Below are positions 40,882 to 50,877 of a DNA stretch of 64,000 bases, piece by piece. Source of the stretch: Rhodocyclus purpureus (GTDB lineage Bacteria > Pseudomonadota > Gammaproteobacteria > Burkholderiales > Rhodocyclaceae). The stretch covers positions 31,049 through 95,048 of the forward strand of contig NZ_NHRX01000063.1 in the NCBI RefSeq assembly GCF_016653115.1, read 5' to 3'. Under the pieces are notes generated by a model that was not told the DNA's origin, did not search any database, and saw nothing but the letters and a program-made list of their open reading frames with translations. Position 1 is the first letter of the stretch; each line of letters opens with the position of its first letter. A program made the translations under genes and the position numbers.

Positions 40882-41733
40882 ATGCTGAACCGCCCTATCA
40901 ACGACGAGGACACTCGTCTGCCGATTGTTGGCTTGATTGCAACTATTCCGACGAGAGATACCCTGTTAAGGGTAGCGGTACCGTCCGTTGCCAGTCAAGC
41001 AAGGCAATTGGACGCCTTGGTGATTGTGAACGACAACGCAACTTTGCCGGCTAGCGAAGTGCAGGCCCTTGGAAATTTGATGCGATGCATTCCCGTGCAT
41101 TTGCTCAGCAACACGCGCGCACCAGGTGCCGCCAACACTTGGAACACTGGGATCAAGCATATTGCCAGCTATTGGCCGGATGCATATGTCGCGATTCTGG
41201 ATGACGATGATCAGTGGGATCACGATCACCTGAAAATTTGTGAAGACTCTGCAAGGACAGCCGGTTGGCCAGATGCCGTGATTTCCGGCCTTCGGTTGCG
41301 CATCGATGGTGCCGACGTACCGCGGGATCCTCCCCTATCTCTTTGCGTTGAGGATTTCCTGACCGGAAATCCAGGATGGCAAGGTTCGAACACCTTTGTC
41401 CGCCTGAACACCCTGATTGAGGTTGGACTCTTCACCGAAGGGCTAGCAAGTTGCAACGACAGGGATCTGGCGATTCGGATCCTGTCACTGAAAGGTGCTC
41501 GGATTGCCTTTACTGGAAGACACACAGCCTCTTGGAACTTGGATACGTGCAGGTCCAGCCTCTCTTCCCACAGGGGCGAAGCGAAGCGCATGGGTCTGGC
41601 GAAATTCTTTGCACTGCATAATCACCGGATGAATGAAACCGTCAGGCGACACTTCTTCCAACGGGCAGAGAAACTATTCGGCTGGTCGAGCGAAGAAATT
41701 CTGGCTTGTGCAGGAACAACTACCAATGCGTGA
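40882..41733 (+). CDS. Family 2 glycosyltransferase
   Basis: 283 residues with a GT-A fold: IVGLIATIPTRDTLLRVAVPSV, VIVNDNATLP, RAPGAANTWNTGI and the metal-binding VAILDDDDQWDHDHL, then the acceptor-side GSNTFVRLNTLIEVGLFTEGLASCNDRDLAIRI, all listed here as short pieces of a GT2 pattern. The sugar is unknown. Its stop overlaps the next gene's start by 8 bp (ATGCGTGA at 41726). Lower GC than the core genome. Confidence 0.85.
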   Translation: MLNRPINDEDTRLPIVGLIATIPTRDTLLRVAVPSVASQARQLDALVIVNDNATLPASEVQALGNLMRCIPVHLLSNTRAPGAANTWNTGIKHIASYWPDAYVAILDDDDQWDHDHLKICEDSARTAGWPDAVISGLRLRIDGADVPRDPPLSLCVEDFLTGNPGWQGSNTFVRLNTLIEVGLFTEGLASCNDRDLAIRILSLKGARIAFTGRHTASWNLDTCRSSLSSHRGEAKRMGLAKFFALHNHRMNETVRRHFFQRAEKLFGWSSEEILACAGTTTNA

Positions 41734-44700
41734 CTCGGCACCACGTGTTCCTCGGCCAGTACTCTCGGCCCGAGAGCTCCGGACAGCACAGCCGTTGTCA
41801 GCCGCGACTTTGTCCGCTGAAATCGTCATTGGCATTACCGTTCACAATCAGGCGCACCGGCTACCCACAGCACTGCAGTCAGCTCTGACACAGGATGTCA
41901 TCGAGAACAACCAAGCGGTCGTAGTCCTGCTCGACGACCAATCCACAGATCTCTGGCGGGAGAGCTGCGGCAATCTCTTGGAGCATCCCTGCGTAGTGCT
42001 AATCGAAGGTGCATGTGGTTCGGCCTCCCGCGCCCGCAATGCCCTGCTTGATTTTGTCGATCAACACCTTCCTAATGCTCGCTGGGTTGCACGACTCGAT
42101 GCAGACGACACGCTAGCCTCCAGAGCATCGGTTGCTACGCTGTGCCGCAAAGGCGATGAATTCGCAGTTCAATATGTGCTCGGCAGTAATCAGCTCACGG
42201 TCGATGGCGAGCTGCTCGAACGTAGCAATGTCGCCGATCCAGCAGTCTTAAAGGATCGCCAGCGACTGATCCAATTCATAGAATTGTTCTGCCTACACGG
42301 AGAGCCTCAGGAGCTGCCTTCCTGCAATCTGGTTCTGCGCTCCCATTCCGGGATCCGCTACCCGGACGTGCGAAGCGCCGAAGACCACTGGCTCGTAGCA
42401 TCGCTTTTGTTCTTCCATCCCGACAAGGGAGTCGTCGTTCCCTCCCCTTTCTACGCAGTGTACTCACTTGGTGGCTCGACCACTACACACAATCGACGCT
42501 CCGCGCAATGGACGCTTCAGCGGAAGCGTTTAGCCGGGGCAGTCAACTGTTGGATGAAGGCTCTGCATAGCTCACGGACCATACTAGGCGTCGGTCAAGA
42601 GGGTGTCGTCTGGCGTGACAACCATCTGGTCCACAAACGGTTCTATCCATGGGCCATGGACGAGGAGACCATGTACCGGGTAAGACTACTGAGCGACAGA
42701 GTGGGTGAGGACGGACCGATTCCACACGTGGAGTGGGGCGTCGAGAGAGAAGGCGTGATCCGATGCCAATATCCTTGGATCGAGGCCACCGAGTTCAGAA
42801 CCACGCTTCCAGAACACAGCGTCACCCAGTTCTTGTCACAACTGCACGGACACGGCCTCGTTACGTCCAACATCAAGCGATCCAATTTCAGGGTGAGGCA
42901 AGATGGCAGACTGGTCTATATCGATGTTGGCAAGGACATCGTACCTTTCACGCCTTCCCGCTTCCTGGACGCCGCCGCTCGACTCTACAGCATCGCAATG
43001 CTGGGCAACTCCGACCACGAGTTCGCACGCCGGACATCCACGCTGCGTACGCATGAGGCACTCGAGCAGTTGACGGGATTTGCACCGTTTTATCGCTCGC
43101 TCGTCACTAATCTGTTTCCTCAACTACGACCAACCGGTGACAAGGTCGGCCCGCCACGACCGCACAGCGTTCCGTACGTCACCCTCCTGATCAAAGCATG
43201 CCCACAAGACGCAGCGCAGCTGAAAGACCAGGTGCAGCACATAGTTTCCCAGCTCTCCTATCCGAGAAGAGCTGGAACGATCGTGCTGGCTATTGATCCG
43301 CACGTGGGCCCATATCTCCGTCAGTTTGCGAATGGCGACTTCGATCGCCTCAAAACGACGGCGGCAGAACTGAAATCGAAGGGAGTAGTGGACGAAGTCT
43401 GGTATTCGCCGAACGAGCGCGCCGAAATCCATGCCACCTACGCAAGCTGGTTTGGGAACCGCACTGTCCGGGAGACCCACACCGCAAGCGGAGCCCCCTT
43501 GTACTCGCAGCTATGGGCGTTCGATCAAGTAAAAACTCGCTATGTGCTGCAATGCGATGTCGATGTACTGATCGGACGCAAGGACTTCCACCATGACTTC
43601 TTGGCGGACATGCTCCAGGCAGCGCAACCGGAGGACGTCCTTGGGGTTGGCTTCAATATACCCCAAGCCACTGAGGGCTTTAAGCCGTACCAAGCAGCGC
43701 CCGGCAACTTCGTCCCCGAAATTAGGTTTGGTCTGTTCGACTTGGCGCGACTGAAGGCACTGCTGCCATTGGCGAACCCAATTCGGGAAGATCGCTTCGA
43801 ATGGATGTGGCACAGGGCCGTGCACCATCGACAGCAGCAAGCCGGGATGCGCTGCGTCCGCGGTGGAGACAGCCGCTCCTTCTACGTCCACCCGAGAAAC
43901 GAGGATAAGGCCGACACAAGCCTGCCGACTTGGCGAGACCTCATCGCACAGGGTATCGTCCCGAAAGCTCAGGAAGGTAAGTGGGACCTGATACCCTTGG
44001 CAGAATGGTGCTATCCCGTTCGGACAGAGCCCCTCGTGTTCCTGATGAAAGGCCGTGAAACCGGATATGCCCGGATAAAGCGGAGCATCGACTCGCTACG
44101 GACGCAGGAGGATCAGCGCTTCGGCATAATCGTCATCGACGACGGCAGTGAATTCGAAGAAACGTGGTTCATTCCCGAGTTGCTCGGCCACTTGCGGGAG
44201 CGGACGACGTTGATCCGTCGGAGGAACCGACATGGGTACATGAGGAACTTCATCGAAGCAGTCGAAACGATCTGCCAAAACGACGAAACACTCGTTGTCA
44301 CTCTAGATCTCGACGATGCATTGATGTCGCCGAGGGTTTCGACACGGCTACTAAACGCGATCGATGACGGCGCCGACTTGGTGCACGGCGTGATGTTCCG
44401 ACCGGACAAGCCGCTCAATCTCTACGAGCCGGACTACGACAATCCGAGGGCTAAAGGCGGCGGCAATGTCTGGGCTCATTTACGAGGATTCCAGAAATCA
44501 CTTTTTCAGCGCATTCCCAAGGACCATCTCCGCATCGACGAGTCTTGGGTGGACGACGTAACGGACTACGCCATAATGATCCCAGCGACAGAACTCGCCC
44601 AGAAGCCGGTATTCATCGATGATATTTTCTGCTATTACCACGAGCGTGCCCCCTACTCCCGCGAGCGCAAGCACGAGCAACAGGAAATCTTGCGGAAACT

Positions 44701-44752
44701 GTTTTCCTATCCGTCCCTCAAGCACCCATCAGATCGAGCTGGCACAGCATGA
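41726..44752 (+). CDS. Multidomain protein: GT-A, kinase-like, GT-A, GT-A
   Basis: 1008 residues from ATG 41726, which has AGGAAC upstream; the frame is open further 5' inside the previous gene. First GT2-like domain at about 30-260 with RLDADDTL (about 125). A protein-kinase-like domain at about 285-460 has a Gly loop GVGQEGVV, HKRF, the loop TSNIKRSNF (about 380) and YIDVGKD (about 398); the catalytic HRD Asp position is Asn, so it may be inactive. Second GT-like domain at about 475-720 has CDVDVLIG; a third at about 770-980 has VIDDGSEF and TLDLDDAL. Its 3' end overlaps the convergent 44718 gene by 35 bp. Confidence 0.75.
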   Translation: MRDSAPRVPRPVLSARELRTAQPLSAATLSAEIVIGITVHNQAHRLPTALQSALTQDVIENNQAVVVLLDDQSTDLWRESCGNLLEHPCVVLIEGACGSASRARNALLDFVDQHLPNARWVARLDADDTLASRASVATLCRKGDEFAVQYVLGSNQLTVDGELLERSNVADPAVLKDRQRLIQFIELFCLHGEPQELPSCNLVLRSHSGIRYPDVRSAEDHWLVASLLFFHPDKGVVVPSPFYAVYSLGGSTTTHNRRSAQWTLQRKRLAGAVNCWMKALHSSRTILGVGQEGVVWRDNHLVHKRFYPWAMDEETMYRVRLLSDRVGEDGPIPHVEWGVEREGVIRCQYPWIEATEFRTTLPEHSVTQFLSQLHGHGLVTSNIKRSNFRVRQDGRLVYIDVGKDIVPFTPSRFLDAAARLYSIAMLGNSDHEFARRTSTLRTHEALEQLTGFAPFYRSLVTNLFPQLRPTGDKVGPPRPHSVPYVTLLIKACPQDAAQLKDQVQHIVSQLSYPRRAGTIVLAIDPHVGPYLRQFANGDFDRLKTTAAELKSKGVVDEVWYSPNERAEIHATYASWFGNRTVRETHTASGAPLYSQLWAFDQVKTRYVLQCDVDVLIGRKDFHHDFLADMLQAAQPEDVLGVGFNIPQATEGFKPYQAAPGNFVPEIRFGLFDLARLKALLPLANPIREDRFEWMWHRAVHHRQQQAGMRCVRGGDSRSFYVHPRNEDKADTSLPTWRDLIAQGIVPKAQEGKWDLIPLAEWCYPVRTEPLVFLMKGRETGYARIKRSIDSLRTQEDQRFGIIVIDDGSEFEETWFIPELLGHLRERTTLIRRRNRHGYMRNFIEAVETICQNDETLVVTLDLDDALMSPRVSTRLLNAIDDGADLVHGVMFRPDKPLNLYEPDYDNPRAKGGGNVWAHLRGFQKSLFQRIPKDHLRIDESWVDDVTDYAIMIPATELAQKPVFIDDIFCYYHERAPYSRERKHEQQEILRKLFSYPSLKHPSDRAGTA

Positions 44753-45527
44753 GCCTGTACAGGATATTGTCCAAGGGTACGGATATTCTGTTACTGTAGA
44801 GCCACCAATTAGGCGTGTCAGAACTATGGCGGCTAAGGAAGAAGTGGCGCTCCAAGGCCATCAGGCATTTTTCCTCGGCATAGCGAACCCAATCACTTTG
44901 GTCAATAACCGTTAGCTGCTCCAGCCTTCCTACAAACTCGTGCTCCTGGAAGAACTTTCCTTGGCTAAAGAGATCCGTCAGCAGCATTAGCGGATTGAAA
45001 TCAGTCGACTCCCCTTTATCCAGCACTGGGTCTAGGTGGAACGACTCCCAAAGGAGACGCTCTGGACCGTACTCCCGTAAGATGGAAAGACCGAGCCGCC
45101 GCTCCCCCAGCCAATTATGAAAGGCGCAGGGCAACGGTTTTCGATGCGACATGTCCGCGCCGCGAACGAGACTAGGCTTAAGAGGGATACGGCAAATAGA
45201 AACATGCTTAGCAATCTGCAATGCGCCGTAAATCGCGGCCAAGCCGGACGATGGGAAACAACCGAGCAGCGGCTCAAGAGCCATTGCTGAATTCCTTAGC
45301 ACTTCCTCAAACTCCCGACACCAGGCGGGTCCCAAACTAGGTGCAGCAACGATGAAAGGCCGACAATCAGTCGGCAACTTAGCATGCTTCCAATTCGAAA
45401 TCTGGATAGCGCCTTCCATCGCTCGGCGCTCAATGGAGGGGTTGAATGTGATTGTCAGCATATCTTTGGCTGACTCTACTGCGCCTCCAGGTCCATTTCC
45501 AACGATGCGCAGGGTATCCAACTGCAT
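44718..45527 (-). CDS. Protein with sialyltransferase (GT29-like) motifs
   Basis: 269 residues. Opens LRIVGNGPGGA with TITFN further on, like the sialyl motif L (VGN..., FN); then FPSSGLAAIYGALQIAKHV, like motif S (PSTGLLAI...AL...), and HNWLGE, matching the H-x4-E of motif VS. I infer a GT29-type fold; substrate and activity are unknown. Same strand as the kinase/PP2C pair, 181 bp after the PP2C stop. Lower GC. Confidence 0.55.
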   Translation of the reverse strand: MQLDTLRIVGNGPGGAVESAKDMLTITFNPSIERRAMEGAIQISNWKHAKLPTDCRPFIVAAPSLGPAWCREFEEVLRNSAMALEPLLGCFPSSGLAAIYGALQIAKHVSICRIPLKPSLVRGADMSHRKPLPCAFHNWLGERRLGLSILREYGPERLLWESFHLDPVLDKGESTDFNPLMLLTDLFSQGKFFQEHEFVGRLEQLTVIDQSDWVRYAEEKCLMALERHFFLSRHSSDTPNWWLYSNRISVPLDNILYRLMLCQLDLMGA

Positions 45528-45708
45528 TTGAAGAGCTTAGCTCAAGTTAATCCGCCATCCTGACGGGGCCGGACAGCGACAAGCCATTGACTATCTATTG
45601 AAAGCAAGAATCCTGAACAGCATCGCGGCCGCTCAGGGCTTGGGTCTGGATGTTTTTTCCACTCCGAAACCCGTGACGCGCCAGCTACTCCCTATCATCG
45701 AACTTACT

Positions 45709-46416
45709 TCAAGCACGGACGGGAATCTGCGCACACAGCACAGTGGCATCATCAACCACTCCGCGCGTCATCAACATGCCTTTCAGTGTATCAACGAATT
45801 CGTCTACCTCTTCACACGCTATCGACCATCCAACGATCTCGCGTTTCAATACCTTTTTATAAAACCCATCGGATGCCAACAATACTCGGTCACCCGGTTG
45901 CAGGCCAAACGTGGACTCTTCTAGTTGGTAGTCCCCACCGCCATTCATGGACGATAATAAGACATGCTTGCGGGGATATCGCTGTGCCCTCTCTCGCGTC
46001 AGCACTCCCTCTTCAATTAGCCGCTCCACTTCAGTTTGATCATGTGTGCGAGTTAAGAGGCCCGCCCCCCGGATATGGTAGATGCGCGCATCACCAACAT
46101 GACCAACATGGGCCTGCCCATTGTGAAACACACACAAGGACAGCGTGGTGCTCCACTGCCCATGCGAATCACCTGCAGCCTCTGCAATTCGGTCATCAAC
46201 GACAGCAAAAATCTCCCGAATGCTCAACGCACTACCACTTTCTCGGCAAACTTCTACGGCCAACCTTGCGGCTTGCCCTCCAAACTTCGCTGAGCCAACC
46301 CCGTCAGCGATCGCAAGCATCCAACGACCATCTGGAAATCCGAGATGCAAGAAGGCATCGGAGTTTTCGCTCTCCCCCTTTCCAATACTGAAGAACGCGA
46401 TCGTCGCATTAGACAC
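45709..46416 (-). CDS. PP2C-type Ser/Thr protein phosphatase
   Basis: 235 residues, from GTG 46416 overlapping the kinase stop by 8 bp. PP2C metal and phosphate motifs: SENSDAF, MLAIADGVGSA, the central GQWSTTLSLCV and VGHVGDARIY, LLASDGFYK and VVDDATVLCA. Complete domain with no extra domains. It most likely dephosphorylates proteins phosphorylated by the kinase encoded just upstream. Confidence 0.9.
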   Translation of the reverse strand: MSNATIAFFSIGKGESENSDAFLHLGFPDGRWMLAIADGVGSAKFGGQAARLAVEVCRESGSALSIREIFAVVDDRIAEAAGDSHGQWSTTLSLCVFHNGQAHVGHVGDARIYHIRGAGLLTRTHDQTEVERLIEEGVLTRERAQRYPRKHVLLSSMNGGGDYQLEESTFGLQPGDRVLLASDGFYKKVLKREIVGWSIACEEVDEFVDTLKGMLMTRGVVDDATVLCAQIPVRA

Positions 46417-47764
46417 TAGCAGGAGTCCAAAGTCGTTGCAGTGCCGGGCTCAAACTGGTGCGGCTAATACTGATCGACCATTCAAGACGATCAATATCTC
46501 GGGCAACATTAAGCCCTCGTACAGTCACTTCCGTAATCATTCTCGCGGCGGTGGCTACATCAAGCTCCGGACCTGCAAGCTGCGCGAACCTCCGCTCAAC
46601 GAACCAGCGATTATGAGAGGTTCCGAGACCAAGCATTGCAAGCAAACTCTTCGCTCGAACCGCAATATCTCCAAGCTCAAACAACCATGTCAACTTGTCC
46701 GCAATCACGTCGCAGTAGCCAAAATCAAACGTGCCTCTGCCTTGATCCACGTACTCAATGTAGTAACCCGCAAAAGCGGCAAGAAGATCGGGCGCCTCTT
46801 CTGACAGGGCTGCCAGATGACTTCTTGTGAAAGCCCGCAGCAAGGGAGCAAGTGAACCCGATGTCTCCGCGATTTCCTCAAGCAGCAAAAACACATGATC
46901 CCACTGAAGCTCGGTTAATCGCTGCTCTGACCGCAACAGTTCCACCATCTGCTCTTCATGCGGAGAACCTAACCGAGGCGCTTCATTCTGCAGAGCATCA
47001 TACAAAGCAGCCCGAACCTCTGCGATGGACGAGTACCTCCGAGCTGGAAGCGACTTCGTGCATTTTGATGCTACTGCGCCCACCGCTCCGGGGAACTGAA
47101 CCTCGGTATAAGGAACGCGATTTGCCACGCCACCAAATATGTCTAGCAGAATAACGCCGAAAGAAAAAATGTCAGACCGCGCAGTCGCGCGTTTGAAATT
47201 TGTTATCAACTCGGGGGCAGCGTATCGCTCTGTACCGCCTTGAGTACCCGTTGCGGTTAAAGTCGTCGCGTTTCCGGTGGCGACCTTGATCAATCCAAAG
47301 TCAGATATCGCATAACGGAACGAACCGTCCGGATTCCTGAGACGGAGGATGTTCTGTGGCTTGAGATCTCTGTGGTAAATCCCAAAACTATGTATCCCCT
47401 CAAGTCCAGCAAGTATGTCAAACAAAACTTGCTGCACCATCCCTCCAAGCGTTGGATCAGCCGATAGATCAGTAGCGAGCGTAGCCTCAGCAAGCTCCAT
47501 CACAAAATATGGAGGCGTACTTTCGAGCACGCTCCCAAGAACCCGGACTACGTTCGGATGAGCGACTTGGGCTTGATAGGTTGCTTCACTGGCAAAGCGT
47601 CGCCGCAGTTCCTCCGCAGAAACATGGCCAGCTTGAATGGCATGCGCAACACTGGGGCTGGGATCAAAGACCTTCAAAGCAAATTGCTCACCAGCTTCGT
47701 TACGTACAAGTTCCACACGTCCGAATGCGCCACGGCCAAGAGTACGAATGTGGGTGTAAACCAT
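46409..47764 (-). CDS. Hanks-type Ser/Thr protein kinase
   Basis: About 451 residues from ATG 47764 (alternatives upstream to 47836). Complete kinase: GRGAFGRVEL, ALKVF, IYHRDLKPQNIL, ISDFGLIK, the GTERYAAPEL activation segment and the DIFSFGVILLDIFGG helix. The C-terminal 170 residues are helical and unlike PASTA or other known sensor domains. No membrane segment, so cytoplasmic. Forms a coupled pair with PP2C and is convergent to the glycosyltransferase genes. Confidence 0.9.
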   Translation of the reverse strand: MVYTHIRTLGRGAFGRVELVRNEAGEQFALKVFDPSPSVAHAIQAGHVSAEELRRRFASEATYQAQVAHPNVVRVLGSVLESTPPYFVMELAEATLATDLSADPTLGGMVQQVLFDILAGLEGIHSFGIYHRDLKPQNILRLRNPDGSFRYAISDFGLIKVATGNATTLTATGTQGGTERYAAPELITNFKRATARSDIFSFGVILLDIFGGVANRVPYTEVQFPGAVGAVASKCTKSLPARRYSSIAEVRAALYDALQNEAPRLGSPHEEQMVELLRSEQRLTELQWDHVFLLLEEIAETSGSLAPLLRAFTRSHLAALSEEAPDLLAAFAGYYIEYVDQGRGTFDFGYCDVIADKLTWLFELGDIAVRAKSLLAMLGLGTSHNRWFVERRFAQLAGPELDVATAARMITEVTVRGLNVARDIDRLEWSISISRTSLSPALQRLWTPASV

Positions 47765-47905
47765 CAGTTTCGCGCCAATAGAAGACAGGCCCCCATTGTA
47801 GAGCATCCCCTCCAGGGGTGCTGTTTCACTGAGCATGAAAAGAAACCAAACCTCCCACGACGATCAGCGACATCCCGAGCGACAGACTTTCGCCCAAGTC
47901 AACGC

Positions 47906-47934
47906 AAAAACGCCGACCACATGGATCGGCGTCT
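47906..47934 (-). terminator. Factor-independent terminator of tRNA-Phe
   Basis: On the minus strand ACGCCGA and TCGGCGT arms with an ATCCATGTGG-type loop are followed by TTTTT. It lies 17-45 bp past the tRNA 3' end and separates the tRNA from the kinase island. Confidence 0.8.
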
Positions 47935-47949
47935 TTACTTGGAATGCTT

Positions 47950-48025
47950 TGGTGGCCAGTCGCGGAATCGAACCACGGACACGCGGATTTTCAATCCGCT
48001 GCTCTACCAACTGAGCTAACTGGCC
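47950..48025 (-). tRNA. tRNA-Phe (GAA)
   Basis: 76 nt on the minus strand including the encoded CCA. Acceptor GGCCAGT pairs with ACTGGCC, D-loop TAGCTCAGTTGGTAGAGCA, anticodon stem-loop CGGATTGAAAATCCG with anticodon GAA, and the TTCGATTC T-loop. All arms pair. The 3' end faces the low-GC island, a frequent integration site. Confidence 0.95.
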
Positions 48026-49591
48026 AACGAGGTGCGCATTATAGCGAGGCCTGAGCGCTTCGTCAAAGCTTTGCACACAAATTTTTCTGCGCGGAGCACG
48101 GGCGGAGGCCGGGCGCGCACTCACGCCAGTGGCAGCGGGATGCTGCGCTGCTGCTGCGGCGACGGCGCCTCCGGGGGCGGTGCCGGGCGGTGGCGGGGAA
48201 AGACGACGCGCGCGACGGCGCCGCGCGCCGGGCTGCCGTCGGCGGCGCGGTTCGGGCCGAGGCTGGCGCTGGCGTCGTGCAGGTCGGCGATCTCGCGCAC
48301 GATGGCGAGCCCGAGTCCGCTGCCGTCGATGCCGGTGCCCTCGACGCGATAGAAGCGGTCGAAGACGTGCGCGGCGTCCTGTTCGCTGATGCCGATGCCG
48401 CTGTCCTCGACCTCGATGCGCGCGCTTTCGTCGTCGGCAAGCACGCGGCAGGTGACGCGACCGCCGGCGGGCGTGTAGCGCAGCGCGTTGTCGATCAGGT
48501 TGTTGATCAGTTCCCGGAGGAGGAAAGCGTTGCCGAGGATGGTGATGCCCGGCCCGCCGCTCTCGAAGCCGAGGTCGATCTGTCTGTCGATCGCCAGCAT
48601 CACCCAGTCTTCAACGACCGCACGCACCTGCTGGTCGAGGTCGAGCGGCGACAGCGTCTGCTGCGTGTTCTCGCTGCCCTCGGCGCGCGCCAGCGAGAGC
48701 AGCTGGTCGACCAGGTGCGAGGCACGGTCGACGCTGGTGGCAATCTGCTGCAGCGCGTGGCGCAGGGCTTGCGGGTCGCTCTCGCGCATGGCGAACTGCG
48801 CCTGGGTCTTCAGCCCGGTGAGCGGCGTGCGCAACTGGTGCGCGGCGTCGGCGACGAAGCGGCGCTGTACCTCCATGTTCTGGCGCAGGCGGTCGATCAT
48901 GGCGTTGAAGGCGTCGGTCAGCGGCTGCAGCTCTTCGGGAACGCGCGGCGCGGCGATCGGCGCGAGGTCGCCTTCGCTGCGCGACTCGATGCGCTCGCGC
49001 AGGCGGGTCAGCGGGCGCAGGCCCTGCGACAGGCCGAACCAGACGAGGACGACCGCCAGCGGGATGATGATGAACTGCGAGACGATCACGCTGGCGATGA
49101 TCTTGTTGGCCAGTTGCGCGCGTTTTTCGAGGGTCTCGCCGACCTCGACCAGGAGCCAGCGCTCGCGCGGCATCCCCGGTTCGGCGACGTAGAGATAGGC
49201 GACGCGGATGTCGCGACCGTCGGCCTCGGCGTCGCGGAAATAGACCTCGCCGACCTCCTCCTCGACGGGAGTGGCCAGCGCTGGCGGCGGCAACTCGCTG
49301 TCGCCGGCGATCAGCTTGTGGTCGGGAGCAAGCACATGGAAATAGACGCTGTCGAGTTCGTCGGCGCGCAGCATGGCACGCGCCGGACCGGGAAAGGCGA
49401 CCCGCGGCTTGCCGTTCTCGAAGCTCACCTTGCGACCGATCGCGGTGGCCTGCTCGCGCAGGGACTGGTCGTAGGGAAAACCGGCGACGCTGTAGGCGAT
49501 GTAATGGGTGATCGCGATGCTGATCGGCCACACGAACAGGAGCGGCGCCAGCATCCAGTCGAGGATCTCGCCGAAGAGCGAGCGCTGGCCC

Positions 49592-50272
<681 letters not shown>

Positions 50273-50560
50273 TGCAGCCAAGGAGAGTTGAAGAACCAGC
50301 AGCGTGTAGCCGACATGGGGCCCATGACGACATCCCATGGCAAGAGCACGTGCAGACCCCGAGTTTAACAAACTCGGAAGGCGTCGGCTGTTGCGCCGCA
50401 GCATGCGGCGAGCGACCCGCGAGCCAGCCTTCCCGAAGCGGCGCTCATGCCGGGAGGCAGCGCGTCGGCCAAAACGTGGTCATGCCCCCGCATTCAGGCT
50501 AACGATCATGGCGAGTGGTGCCACTCCTGAGCATGAAACGCAGCCATTCGCTGCCGTCAT

Positions 50561-50636
50561 CCTATGCTTGGCCTGCCTCCCCGGAATAGACGTATTCCGG
50601 GAGTGCATGGAGAGGGGCTGAGACCATAACTGTCAT
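50561..50636 (+). repeat. Module with GGAATAGACGTATTCC hairpin, copy B
   Basis: Near copy of 32723-32797. Contains a perfect CCGGAATA-GACG-TATTCCGG hairpin at 50581-50600. Placed at the junction between the shared flank (AGCATGAAACGCAGCCATTCGCTGCC) and the palindrome, as if inserted there. Confidence 0.8.
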
Positions 50637-50840
50637 TGCGAGGCGCGCAGCGCCGTGGCAATCCAGTTCGTTCTTCCATTCAGCCCTACACACTGGATCG
50701 CCACGCCCTGCGGGCTCGCGATGACGCGCTGTCTGGGTCGCCACGCGCTACGGGCTCGCGATGACGCGCTGCTGATCGCGACGGATTCGGCAGACCAGGC
50801 CGGCCGATGTTTCAAGAAATTGCTCCACGTTTCGCGTTAA
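50632..50840 (+). repeat. Solitary palindromic element, copy 3, with duplicated right arm
   Basis: Core 50632-50725, then a second degenerate right arm (GGGTCGCCACGCGCTACGGGCTCGCGATGAC, in parts) to about 50765, then the conserved tail ending TTCGCGTTAA at 50840. With the module at 50561 it fills most of the 605-bp gap 50273-50877; no gene is seen there. The duplicated arm may be an intermediate of array growth. Confidence 0.85.
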
Positions 50841-50877
50841 GATCAGACTCCATCCACAGACCAAACGCGCCCGGACG

